Positions 23,878-32,341 of a stretch of DNA of 64,000 nucleotides are shown piece after piece; position 1 is the first letter of the stretch, and each line of letters opens with the position of its first letter. Position numbers and translations under genes: made by a program. The notes under the pieces are model-generated. The model was not told where the DNA came from. It was given only the letters and a program-made list of their open reading frames with translations, and ran no database searches. Source of the DNA: JBCCLJ01 sp039026915 (GTDB lineage: Bacteria; Acidobacteriota; Thermoanaerobaculia; Multivoradales; Multivoraceae). The DNA is taken from assembly GCA_039026915.1 (NCBI GenBank), contig JBCCLJ010000005.1, forward strand, positions 10,766 to 74,765, in the 5' to 3' direction.

Positions 23878-25041
23878 TTAGAACGGCGGTCGCGCAAAGA
23901 CCGAGAAGCGAGTCCTGACGATCTTGAAGTTGGAAGTACCCAAGCTCAGCGGGCTCGTCGAGAACACCCAGTCTTCGGTCACGGCAAAGAATGGGCCGAG
24001 CATCTCGTCCAGGCAGCAGGGCGGGACCAGCTGATCGTCTTGCAACCATCCAGAGGGCACCCTGCGGTAGCGAAGTATGGCACCGTGTTCTGTACCGAGG
24101 TAGCCGCCGACGGAGAATTCAGGCTTGCCGACGTAGACGACGGGGCCGTCCGTTCCGATCTCGTGAAAGCCGTCCGTTCCCGGGATCGCGTCGAAGGCGT
24201 CATAGTAGCCGTTGGTGCCGCGCAGACTGTGGAACACGGTGTCCGACGGTTCATCTCCCAGAACGAGCGCGCCCCCGCCCATATCGATCGTGATCCCGTT
24301 ACCTTCGTGCTCGTTGGGTGTTTGCAGGATCTGCCAGAGCACCCAATTCTGGTGCGCTGTGCGCCGGAGAATGGCAATGCCCGATTGGAAAGAGCCGGAG
24401 GCTCGGCTCACCGGAAAGGCCGCGTAGTCACCGTCGATGTCGACGGCCTCTCGGCCACCCCAGAAGCCGAAATCGACGGTCCAGCCGCCCCATGACGGGT
24501 CGAGTCCACCCCAGACCTTGAGCCAGGCGCCGAGCTGCAAGTCGTACTCGAAGAGGTCTACGGCAGGGCGCCTCGAGCCCCGTGCCCCGCAGACCTCGTA
24601 AGCGATCAGCAGTCTGCCGGAGGAGTCCGCAGCAAGACGGTCGATGTTTCCGCTGACGGTGAGGATCGGCTGGAAGCTTCCTCCGACCGCGTGAAGTCTG
24701 GAGTAGACCGGCCTGGGGCTGCAGGCTTGATCTCCCGAGAAGGCCTGAGCGTAGTAGGTCGCGGCGGCGTCGATGGCTCCTACGGCGTTTTGCTTGTCTT
24801 CGCGATACGTGACGACCCAAGCGCCGGTGCGCGAGCTCCGCTCCATGATGTCTACGACGTCGCCCCGGAAGATCACGGCTCGATCGCCGTGAGCATCGAC
24901 CTCCCAGGTCGAGGTGTCGATCACTTGGGTGTGATCGGGCTGCCAGTCGTTCGCCAGGGCGGGCATCGCCAGGCAGGACAGGGAAAGAGTGGCCAGAAGA
25001 GTTCTTGTGCGCTTCGAGCGGTCGGTTGCTGTTCGGCTCAT
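23878..25041 (-). CDS. secreted protein of unknown function, propeller-like
   Basis: 387 residues from the ATG at 25041, preceded by GGGAGC; a 30-codon upstream extension exists but has no start signal. The signal peptide ends near residue 31 (PALAN). The mature part contains short repeated strand-loop units around dates or events such as GDVVDIMERS, VDIDGDYAAFPVS and GTDGPVVYVGKP, spaced about 45-60 residues, which resembles FG-GAP/beta-propeller proteins that list properties of a stored object. Four Cys near 103, 166 and 345-346 could form disulfides. No family can be named. It is divergent from the ECF sigma gene and convergent with the CoA-transferase gene. Confidence 0.65.
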   Translation of the reverse strand: MSRTATDRSKRTRTLLATLSLSCLAMPALANDWQPDHTQVIDTSTWEVDAHGDRAVIFRGDVVDIMERSSRTGAWVVTYREDKQNAVGAIDAAATYYAQAFSGDQACSPRPVYSRLHAVGGSFQPILTVSGNIDRLAADSSGRLLIAYEVCGARGSRRPAVDLFEYDLQLGAWLKVWGGLDPSWGGWTVDFGFWGGREAVDIDGDYAAFPVSRASGSFQSGIAILRRTAHQNWVLWQILQTPNEHEGNGITIDMGGGALVLGDEPSDTVFHSLRGTNGYYDAFDAIPGTDGFHEIGTDGPVVYVGKPEFSVGGYLGTEHGAILRYRRVPSGWLQDDQLVPPCCLDEMLGPFFAVTEDWVFSTSPLSLGTSNFKIVRTRFSVFARPPF

Positions 25042-25185
25042 GGGTTGCTCCCGTAGGGTTCGATGGCGTGGGCGCAGGGCGCCCTCTCCTTTGCACCAAC
25101 TCCGGAAGCCGAGTAAGCGAACGCTCCTCAAGTCCTAGAATGACCAGGCAGGGGGAAGAGGGAGGCACCCCGGGGCAGGGAACAC

Positions 25186-25761
25186 TTGAACAGAGACCAC
25201 TTGGACAGGGACCTCGAATCGACGGCAACGCTGATCCGGCGCATCCAGGAGGGTGACCTCGAGGAGCGTGAGCGCCTGGTTTCCCGCTGCTTGAGCCCGC
25301 TCAAGAGCTGGGCGCGTGGCCGGCTGCCGGCGCATGCGCGCGGCCTCGCTGACACCGACGATCTGGTCCAGGTGACGCTCATGCGCGCCGTCAACAACCT
25401 CGACCGCTTCGAGCCGCAGCGCGAAGGCGCCTTTCTCGCTTACGTGCGGACGATTCTGGTCAACGCCGTGCGCAACGAGCTGCGTCGCGCCGGTCGCAAG
25501 CCACCGCCCGACCCGCTCGAGGTGGAGCCGAGAGCCTTCGAGCCTTCGGTGGTCGATCGGCTCGTGAGCGAAGAGACGCTGGCCTCCTACGAGTTCGCCC
25601 TCGAACAGCTCCCACTCGGTCAACGACAGGCGGTCATTCTGCGCGTCGAATTTGGCATGAGCTTCCCCGAGATCGCCGTCGAGCTCGACGAGTCCTCGGC
25701 CGACTCGGTGCGCATGAAGGTCTCGCGCGGGCTCGCGAAGATCGCCCGCACCATGGAGTGA
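25186..25761 (+). CDS. ECF-type RNA polymerase sigma factor
   Basis: 191 residues from a TTG with GGCAGGG about 6 bases upstream. Region 2 is at about 15-95 (ADTDDLVQVTLMRAVNNLDRF, holding the -10 contact and core-binding helices) and region 4 at about 140-190 (LPLGQRQAVILRVEFGMSFPEIA, the helix-turn-helix for the -35 element). The next gene, four bases on, is a Ser/Thr protein kinase. This ECF-kinase pairing is a known arrangement in Acidobacteriota and Planctomycetes in which the kinase is thought to control the sigma factor in place of an anti-sigma factor. The target promoters are not identified. Confidence 0.92.
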   Translation: MNRDHLDRDLESTATLIRRIQEGDLEERERLVSRCLSPLKSWARGRLPAHARGLADTDDLVQVTLMRAVNNLDRFEPQREGAFLAYVRTILVNAVRNELRRAGRKPPPDPLEVEPRAFEPSVVDRLVSEETLASYEFALEQLPLGQRQAVILRVEFGMSFPEIAVELDESSADSVRMKVSRGLAKIARTME

Positions 25762-25765
25762 GCCC

Positions 25766-28270
25766 TTGGCTGCAGAACGCGAAGATCTCGAGCGCTTGGC
25801 TGCGGCGATTGCCGAGGGTCGGACCGTCGACTGGCCGTTGGAGATCGGTGCTGAGGAAGCGAGCCCAGAGCTCGACAATCTGCGCGCTCTGGCTGGGATT
25901 CAGGAGCTCTTCGCACGGCAGGGTCGTGACGAGGAGCGGCCGCGCGGAACGCCGTCCTTCCGCTGGGGACATCTCAAAGTCGGAGAGCTGCTGGGGCGAG
26001 GCGCCTATGGCGAGGTCTATCGAGCCTTCGATACGGTGCTGCAGCGTCAAGTCGCGCTCAAGCTGCGTCGTGGAGACCAAGCGGACGGTCAGGCCTACAT
26101 TGCCGAGGCGCGGCGCCTGGCGCAGGTCCGGCATCCGCACGTGCTGGCGGTGCACGGTGCCGATGTGCACGACGGGCGCGTCGGTCTCTGGGCCGATCTG
26201 ATCGAAGGCTCGACGCTCGACGAGGTCCTCGACGCGCGCGGTGCGCTCCCGGAGGCCCAGGTGCTCGACGTCGCAGCTGCCTTGGCGAGCGCGCTGGAGG
26301 CGGTGCATGCGCAGTCCCTCGTGCACGGCGACGTCAAGGGCTCGAACGTCATGCTCGAGGGCGCAACACCGGTCCTCATGGACTTCGGCGCCGGGACCGA
26401 CCTGCAGTCTTCCGGCTCCAGCACAGCTGCCGGCTCTCCGCTCTCCATGGCTCCCGAGCTCTTCCGAGGCATCGCTCCGAGTGCGGCGGGCGATCTCTAC
26501 GCTCTGGGCGCGCTGCTCTTTCGCCTGCTGAACGGCCGGTACCCCGTGGAGGCGGAATCGCTCGACCAACTGCGACGAATCCACGAAGAGGGCAAGGTCG
26601 TTCAGGCGGGGCGCGGCCCCCTCCGAAAGCTCGCCGCTGACCTCCTTGATGCGCGGCCGGAGCAGAGGCCGACGGCGGCCCGCGTCGTCGAGCGTGTCGA
26701 GACGCTGCGCCGCGCACCGGCGCTGCGGCGTCGACGTCGGGCGATGGCCGCGATCATCGGCGTCCTGGTCCTCGGCGTTCTGGCCACCTCAGCGGGTCTC
26801 GTCGAAGCGCGCCGCTCCGAGCGTCGTGCACAGACCCTGAGCCAGTTCCTCCGCGACGTTCTGGCGAAGCCGCAGCTCGCGTCGAAAGGACCGAACGTTC
26901 GAGTCACCGACGTCGTCCGCGAAGCTGCGCTTCGCCTCGAGGAGGACGAGGGTCTCGACCCGGATTTGCGGCTGGAGCTGCTGGACACTCTGGGCTTCAC
27001 CTACTCTCAGCTCGGCCTGGACCAGCAGTCTCTGGCTCTCAACGCCGACGCGCTTCGACTCGCGGAGGAACTGCGGCCGCCCGGAGACCCACTCGTCTTG
27101 CGCTTGGCGACTCGGCTGGCTCTGAATCGTCTGGAGATGGGAGAGCTCGAAGCGGCTCGGGATGCGCTGCTCGCGCTGGAGGGGGACGTGGACAAGTTGC
27201 CCATCGGGCACGCGACGCGCCCGTACTACCTGCGCTCTCGCTCCAGTCTCGCGGATGCGGAGGGTGACGGGGATTCAGCGCTGCGGCTGGCGCGTGAGGC
27301 CGTCGAGGCCGGGTCGGCCGGCAGGGCGGACGACGAGTATCCCTTCCGTCTGGCGCAGTCGGACCTGGGCGAGATGCTGCTGAGGATGGGTGAGTACGAG
27401 CCGGCGGAGGAGCTGCTGCGCGAGAGCCTGCAGTGGTACGAGAGGCGCTTCGGCCTGCGGAACTTCAGCTCGTTGGTGGTCCGCACCCTGCTCGCGGAGG
27501 CGCTCGATCGACAGGGGCGCACCGCAGAGGCAATCCCCGTGATGCGGCAGGTCGTCACCACGGCCCGCGACTGGCTCGGCGAGGACGAGCCCCGATATGC
27601 CGCGGCGCTGGCGAACTTCAGCACGCTTCTGGGCACGACCGGCCAGTTCGAGGAGGCGCTGGAGGTCAGTCTCGAGACGCAGAGGCTGCTCGAACGAGAT
27701 CCCGTCGAGAACGAGGGACCGCTTCTCACCTTGCTCAACAACCGCGGCAAGCTCTACTTCGACCTCGGTCGCTACCAGGAGGCGGAGGGCGCCTACCGCC
27801 AGGCGTTGGCGGGTTGGCTGCGTCGACCACTCAAGAACCCCAACGAGCTCGTCGTTCGCTTCAATCTTTCGGAGGTCCTTCTGCTCAGCGGGCGTCCCGA
27901 AGCGGCCCTCGCTGAGGCGCGAAGAGCACGTCCGCTCATGGTCGAGCGCACCCAGGAGGACCATCTCTTCGTTCTGGTGACCGACGGCGTCATCGGCGGC
28001 TCCCTGAGCGAGCTCGGGCGCCTGAAGGAGGCGGAGAGAGTTCTCGAGCGAGCGGTCGAGCGTTCGGTGGCCGTGCTGGGTGCAGGTCATCCTTCGACGC
28101 TCGACAACGAGCTCTATCTCGCCCGGAACGAATGGCGACTCGGGAGGCGCAGCGAAGCTCTTGCTCGTGCGGAGCGCGTCGCTGAAGGACGGGGTGCCGT
28201 CTTTGGAGACGAGCATGGCGAGACCCTCGAGGCGTGGGATCTCGTTGCGGAGTGGCGCGCCGCACCGTGA
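25766..28270 (+). CDS. membrane Ser/Thr protein kinase with C-terminal TPR-like sensor
   Basis: 834 residues. The kinase domain (about 70-300) keeps the G-loop GRGAYGEVY at 78-85, catalytic lysine K99 (VALK), the catalytic loop HGDVKGSN with D189 and K191 (HGD instead of HRD), DFG at 206-208 and the SMAPE segment. One membrane helix lies at about 327-347 (MAAIIGVLVLGVL). The C-terminal 480 residues are a series of helical TPR-like repeats (for example GRTAEAIPVMRQVV and GRYQEAEGAYRQAL), predicted outside the cytoplasm. The start is a TTG four bases after the ECF stop, so the two genes are coupled. It probably phosphorylates the neighbouring sigma factor, an inference from family context. Confidence 0.9.
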   Translation: MAAEREDLERLAAAIAEGRTVDWPLEIGAEEASPELDNLRALAGIQELFARQGRDEERPRGTPSFRWGHLKVGELLGRGAYGEVYRAFDTVLQRQVALKLRRGDQADGQAYIAEARRLAQVRHPHVLAVHGADVHDGRVGLWADLIEGSTLDEVLDARGALPEAQVLDVAAALASALEAVHAQSLVHGDVKGSNVMLEGATPVLMDFGAGTDLQSSGSSTAAGSPLSMAPELFRGIAPSAAGDLYALGALLFRLLNGRYPVEAESLDQLRRIHEEGKVVQAGRGPLRKLAADLLDARPEQRPTAARVVERVETLRRAPALRRRRRAMAAIIGVLVLGVLATSAGLVEARRSERRAQTLSQFLRDVLAKPQLASKGPNVRVTDVVREAALRLEEDEGLDPDLRLELLDTLGFTYSQLGLDQQSLALNADALRLAEELRPPGDPLVLRLATRLALNRLEMGELEAARDALLALEGDVDKLPIGHATRPYYLRSRSSLADAEGDGDSALRLAREAVEAGSAGRADDEYPFRLAQSDLGEMLLRMGEYEPAEELLRESLQWYERRFGLRNFSSLVVRTLLAEALDRQGRTAEAIPVMRQVVTTARDWLGEDEPRYAAALANFSTLLGTTGQFEEALEVSLETQRLLERDPVENEGPLLTLLNNRGKLYFDLGRYQEAEGAYRQALAGWLRRPLKNPNELVVRFNLSEVLLLSGRPEAALAEARRARPLMVERTQEDHLFVLVTDGVIGGSLSELGRLKEAERVLERAVERSVAVLGAGHPSTLDNELYLARNEWRLGRRSEALARAERVAEGRGAVFGDEHGETLEAWDLVAEWRAAP

Positions 28271-28396
28271 AGGGTCGTGCGCCGCCGCTCGTTCCGCTAC
28301 GCTCGCCTCTCGAACCTCCAGCACCCCACCGAAACCCCGGGCTCAATCGTCCGCCGAAACGCCGTGGCGAGCTCTCTCGGAAGGCCTCTTCTGTCG

Positions 28397-30025
28397 ATGA
28401 AAAAACTGCGCTCTCTCCTTCTCGTCGCGGCGTTCTCCGCGGTTCTCTGTTGTAGCGGTAGCGAGCCTCCCAAGGCGCCGGTCAGGGCCACGGACGCCGC
28501 CGAGGAGTCCTCTTTGCGCGAGCGCCTGGAGGAGCCGATCGACCTGATTCCCGCGGCCCTCGGCGACTACGACTGGCCGATCACGACGACCGTGGCGAAA
28601 GCTCAGGAGTACTTCAACCAGGGCATGCAGCTGCGCTGGGCGTTCAACGTGCCGGAGTCGACACGGTCGATGGTCGAGGCGCGCCGCGCCGATCCGGACT
28701 GCGCGATGTGCTGGTGGGGGGAGGCTTTCACGCTCGGGTCGTTTCTCAACGGCAAGATGAGCTCGGACAAGGCCGTCTTGGCGCGCGAAGCGATCCTGAA
28801 GGCACAGTCGCTGTTGGGTCGTAGCGCGACCCCTGTCGAGAAGGCGCTCATCGAGGCCTCGCTCGTGCGCTATCCGGAGGACTTCGATCCCAAGGAACGC
28901 GAGACGTCGGACCAGGCTTTTGCCGACGCGATGGCCAAGGTCTACGCGGAGTTCCCGGAGCACGACGAGGTGGGCACGATCTACGGCGTTGCGCTCTTCC
29001 AGCTCGAAGAGCGGCGCGGCGACCGTGACCTCGAAGATCCGGACCTCATTCGCCTGCACGGCGTGTTGACCTCGGTGCTCGATCGCGACGTTCGTCATCC
29101 AGGCGCCTGCCATCTCTACATCCACGCCACCGAGTCGAGTCAGGATCCAGGACTGGCCCTCGGCTGCGCGCGGCATCTGGGCGACTCGATGCCCGTGGCG
29201 AGCCACATCCAGCACATGCCTTCGCACACCTGGAACGAAGTTGGGATGTGGCCCGAGTCGGTGCGTGCCAACACCCTCGCCTGGCAAGCGGACCAGCGGG
29301 CGAAGGACGGCGAGGGCTTCTCCTACGCACCGAGCCACAACCTGCACATGCTGCTCTTTGCCGCGAGCATGGATGGGCAGGGCGCCGTCGCGATGCAGGC
29401 GGCCCGCGACTACGCGCGTGTCGGCGGCAACACGATGCACCTGGTCCTGACCCTTCTGCGCTTCGGCCGCTTCGAGGAAGTTCTCGAGGTGAAGAGCAAG
29501 CCGGGAGGCGCCGTCGCCGCGGGGATGTGGGACTTCGCCCAGGGCTACGCCGCCCTACGCACGGACGATGCGGAGGCTGCGCAGGAGTCGTTGAGAAAAG
29601 TGCAGGCTGCGGTGGAGGAGTTCCCCGATGCCACCTTCCGGTTCCACAAGGCGACGCAGATCCTGGCTCTCGTGGAAGAGGTGCTGAGGGGCGAGATCCT
29701 CCGAGCTGAAGGAGACCTCGACGGCGCGATCGCCGCCTTCGAGCGGGCTGTCGAGCTCGACGACCAGCAGGACTACGACGAACCCGAGCCGATCCCCTTC
29801 GCCGCGCGTGACTGGCTCGGCGCCGCCCTGCTCGAGGCCGAGCGCTTCACCGACGCGGAGACCGTCTACCGCGCCGGGCTCGTCGACCATCCCCACAACG
29901 TCTGGTCGCTGCATGGACTCAAGCAAGCGCTGGCGGCGCAGGGCAAGACCGATGCAGCCGTCGACGCGGACTTCGAGAAGAGCACGGCGCGCACGGACGC
30001 CTGGATCAAGGCGTCGCGGTTCTAG
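28397..30025 (+). CDS. TPR-repeat lipoprotein-like secreted protein
   Basis: 542 residues from the ATG at 28397; codons upstream in frame (from 28277) do not look like a signal. The signal segment MKKLRSLLLVAAFSAVLCC ends in a weak lipobox (VLCC). The sequence family is recognisable by YFNQGMQLRWAFNVPEST near 72-89, CAMCWWGEAFTLG near 101-113, HLYIHATE, and HIQHMPSHTW near 273-282; these are TPR proteins common in Bacteroidota and Acidobacteriota, with no assigned activity. The conserved His-Met-Pro-Ser-His stretch hints at metal binding but that is a guess. It follows the kinase gene by about 126 bases and may use its own promoter. Confidence 0.8.
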   Translation: MKKLRSLLLVAAFSAVLCCSGSEPPKAPVRATDAAEESSLRERLEEPIDLIPAALGDYDWPITTTVAKAQEYFNQGMQLRWAFNVPESTRSMVEARRADPDCAMCWWGEAFTLGSFLNGKMSSDKAVLAREAILKAQSLLGRSATPVEKALIEASLVRYPEDFDPKERETSDQAFADAMAKVYAEFPEHDEVGTIYGVALFQLEERRGDRDLEDPDLIRLHGVLTSVLDRDVRHPGACHLYIHATESSQDPGLALGCARHLGDSMPVASHIQHMPSHTWNEVGMWPESVRANTLAWQADQRAKDGEGFSYAPSHNLHMLLFAASMDGQGAVAMQAARDYARVGGNTMHLVLTLLRFGRFEEVLEVKSKPGGAVAAGMWDFAQGYAALRTDDAEAAQESLRKVQAAVEEFPDATFRFHKATQILALVEEVLRGEILRAEGDLDGAIAAFERAVELDDQQDYDEPEPIPFAARDWLGAALLEAERFTDAETVYRAGLVDHPHNVWSLHGLKQALAAQGKTDAAVDADFEKSTARTDAWIKASRF

Positions 30026-30105
30026 CGGAGGGGCGGAAGCGGTCCGATAGAGGATGCGCTGGTTCTCTCCGCGCCTGTCGGGAGACGACCCCTTTCTGGT
30101 CCATC

Positions 30106-30162
30106 CCACGTCACTTCCACTGCAGAGAAGTGACGGAACACCTCACGGTTCTGAGGGTTCGC
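30106..30162 (-). pseudogene. relic of the 3' end of a paralogue of the lipoprotein gene at 31510-32268
   Basis: These 57 bases match 31516-31572 at about 80 percent identity with no gaps. Read on the minus strand they give ANPQNREVFRHFSAVEVTW, 14 of 19 residues identical to the C-terminus of the intact lipoprotein. The match stops abruptly on both sides and the stop codon is lost. The rest of the 326-bp gap 30026-30351 shows no other gene or structure that I can support. The siderophore-interacting gene lies between the relic and the intact gene. Confidence 0.6.
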
Positions 30163-30351
30163 TGCGGGCTGGTCGGGGACGTCTGCATCGAGCGCCGCTG
30201 AGCCGACGTGGCGAGCTGCGCATCCTGGGCGCCCGCCTCGTCATGAATCGGTGACACAGGGCACCGCGTGCTGGCTTCACACTCTTGCCGGGCCGAACCC
30301 AGACGGCAGACGGCGACAGGCCCTCGACGACTCCAGACCCGGGAGGTGACC

Positions 30352-31443
30352 ATGGCCGAGACCAGCCGGCAGGACGTGATCGACACCGTCGAGCACATCA
30401 ACGACGATCACGCCGAGGAGATCCGAAGCATCGCACTCGTCTACGTCGACGAGCAGGCGGAGCAGGCCAGGCTGCTGGATATCCACGATCGAGGACTGGA
30501 GATCGAGGTCGAGTCGCGGGGCGAGCTGCAGCGTCGCTCGGTACCGTTCTCGTTCAGCGGCGAGCCGGAAGACAAGGTGCTCTTCCTCGCCTACCAGGCG
30601 ATGGTGAAGCTGCGCAAGCTGCCTCAGGGCACTCGCACGAGGTACCTCGAGTTCGTCGAGCGGCAGACCGTGAGCCCCAACATGCTTCGGCTGATCTTTC
30701 GCAGCGAGTCACCTCTGCCAGAAGATGCAGGGCACGCCTTCCTCTTTTCTCTCCGTTCGCTGAAACCGAACAAGCGCCGCAAGGTGAGAGAGCCGACGGA
30801 GATGGGGTTCGGCATGCGCGTCGGGTTTCAGGCCATGCTGTGGGCGATGAAGGTCCTGCGGCCGGGCACCCGGAAGAAGCTGCTGGAGTCGATGTACAAC
30901 GGGTCGCGCTACTACAGCCTGCGCAAGGTCACGGCGCCTGCGGGAGGAGATTCGTGGCTCGCCTGGGTCGACGTTTTCCATCACGGCTCGTCCCCCGGCG
31001 GCAACTGGGCGACCGGCCTGTCGAGCGGTGACCTCGTCAAGACCACCGCCGAGCACCAGGAGAAGACCGAGCACCTGGGCGCCGGCCGCATGCTGCTGAT
31101 TGCCGACGAAACGGGGATGCCGACCATGGCCGAGCTGCTCGAACGCTGGGAGAACTCCACGCCGCCTGTCCTGATCGTCCTGACGAAGGAAGAATCTGAG
31201 CAGTCCTACATTGACGAGGAGCTCCTTCCGGTTGGAAGCGAGATTCACCGAATCGTGGGTGGGAGGGGGGACGCCGAGACGACGCTCCTTGCGCTGCTTG
31301 GACAGCTGCCCGCAATCGACGGCGCGTGGGGTGGCTTGGAGCAGACACAGGCGAAGCTGACTCGCAAGTACCTGAGGGAGCACCACGGGCTCGGTCTGGG
31401 CGAGAACCGGATCCGCGGCTACTGGCAGGCCAAAGAAGACTGA
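30352..31443 (+). CDS. siderophore-interacting protein with N-terminal DUF2470 domain
   Basis: 363 residues from an ATG preceded by GGGAGGTGAC. Residues about 8-85 match DUF2470, the heme/flavin-associated domain (VEHINDDHAEEI, with the HxxD-type pattern). From about 95 on it resembles the SIP family of NAD(P)H-dependent flavoproteins (ViuB-like) that release iron from ferric siderophores in the cytosol: FVERQTVSPNMLRLIF, AFLFSLRSLKP, RYYSLRKV, WVDVFHHGSSPGGNWA, and an NAD(P)-binding half near 240-300. The gene stands alone with no siderophore synthesis or receptor genes beside it. It is oriented toward, and flanked by, sequences related to the lipoprotein at 31510. Confidence 0.85.
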   Translation: MAETSRQDVIDTVEHINDDHAEEIRSIALVYVDEQAEQARLLDIHDRGLEIEVESRGELQRRSVPFSFSGEPEDKVLFLAYQAMVKLRKLPQGTRTRYLEFVERQTVSPNMLRLIFRSESPLPEDAGHAFLFSLRSLKPNKRRKVREPTEMGFGMRVGFQAMLWAMKVLRPGTRKKLLESMYNGSRYYSLRKVTAPAGGDSWLAWVDVFHHGSSPGGNWATGLSSGDLVKTTAEHQEKTEHLGAGRMLLIADETGMPTMAELLERWENSTPPVLIVLTKEESEQSYIDEELLPVGSEIHRIVGGRGDAETTLLALLGQLPAIDGAWGGLEQTQAKLTRKYLREHHGLGLGENRIRGYWQAKED

Positions 31444-31509
31444 GCCAAGGAAGACTGAGGATCTGAGGCAAGCTCTCTCGGCTTGCCGAGGGCGCGCCTC
31501 ATACGGCTC

Positions 31510-32268
31510 CTACCTCCACGTCACTTCCATCGCGAAGAAGTGATCGAACACTTCGCGATTCGGATGGTTCGCCTCGTTCTTCTCCGGCGAACGGATGTAG
31601 AAGTCGAGCTGCTGCGCGGCAGGGTTCACCGCGCCGGCCGGTGACGTCTGCCCGGGAACCGAGTGCAGGACCTCGAGCGTGTCGCGGTCGCGCATGCCCT
31701 GGGTCACCATGAAGTGGATCTGGTAGTCCTCATAGAGCACCTCGCCGTCGAGCGACGCGCGACCGGTGCCCCAACCGGCGACGTAGAGCAGGCTCTTCGG
31801 CCAGTTGGCGTCGCCGCAGCCGGCGTCGCCGTGCTCGAAGAGGAAGGCGGCGATGCCGCCGTCCTGGCAGGGGTTGAACTCGACGATCTCTTCGAGCTCG
31901 ACGACGTAGCGGCCTTCCGGAAGATCGAGCTCGGCGCGGAAGGTGCCGGTGTTGTCGATCTCGTTCACGTCGAGCTCGATCGCACCGCCCACCTCGCGCA
32001 GATTCGACGCGTCGTCGCCCATGTGATCCCAGGGGCTCTCGTCGCCGAGCGTGCCGGCCTGGTAGATCTTCGCACCGCGGATGCGGAAGCGGCCGTCGTA
32101 GAGGGCGTGCTGCTCGGGCGTGTAGATGCCGAGTGCGGTCTCCGGCTGAAGGCGAGCGCCGGGCTCCGGGGTCGCTCTTTCGGTGGGTTCGATGTCGGCG
32201 GCCGGGGGCGCGCAGGCCCCCGTCAGAAGGCTGATCGAAAGCAGGGTGAGAGCGGTGACTTTGTGCAC
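31510..32268 (-). CDS. lipoprotein of unknown function
   Basis: 252 residues from a GTG with CAGGAGAC four bases upstream. The signal sequence ends in LTGAC (lipobox near residue 19), then a Pro/Glu-rich spacer. The mature domain has a pattern of paired strands (YEGRYVVELEEIVEFNPCQDGGI) with two Cys, probably a disulfide (near 130 and 148), and YIRSPEKNEANHPNREVF at the C-terminus. I recognise no family. A decayed copy of its C-terminal 19 codons is present at 30106-30162, showing that the gene was once duplicated. It is divergent from the sortilin-like gene across a short gap holding an inverted repeat. Confidence 0.7.
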   Translation of the reverse strand: MHKVTALTLLSISLLTGACAPPAADIEPTERATPEPGARLQPETALGIYTPEQHALYDGRFRIRGAKIYQAGTLGDESPWDHMGDDASNLREVGGAIELDVNEIDNTGTFRAELDLPEGRYVVELEEIVEFNPCQDGGIAAFLFEHGDAGCGDANWPKSLLYVAGWGTGRASLDGEVLYEDYQIHFMVTQGMRDRDTLEVLHSVPGQTSPAGAVNPAAQQLDFYIRSPEKNEANHPNREVFDHFFAMEVTWR

Positions 32269-32290
32269 GAGTGTCTCCTGGATGCGTCGT

Positions 32291-32311
32291 AGACTGGCTC
32301 TTCACCAGTCT
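32291..32311. promoter_or_regulatory. inverted repeat between divergent genes
   Basis: AGACTGG (32291-32297) and CCAGTCT (32305-32311) form a perfect 7-bp dyad with a 7-base centre, in the 73-bp gap between the two divergent starts (GTG at 32268 and GTG at 32342). It could be a shared operator or a short hairpin in the leader of the plus-strand gene. Confidence 0.4.
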
Positions 32312-32341
32312 ACGTCGCTGTATCTCCGGAGGGTTCTCGCT

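Noticed and set aside
30026..30351. Small RNA gene or tRNA in the gap
   Set aside because: No cloverleaf or terminator is visible; only the 57-bp relic is supported.
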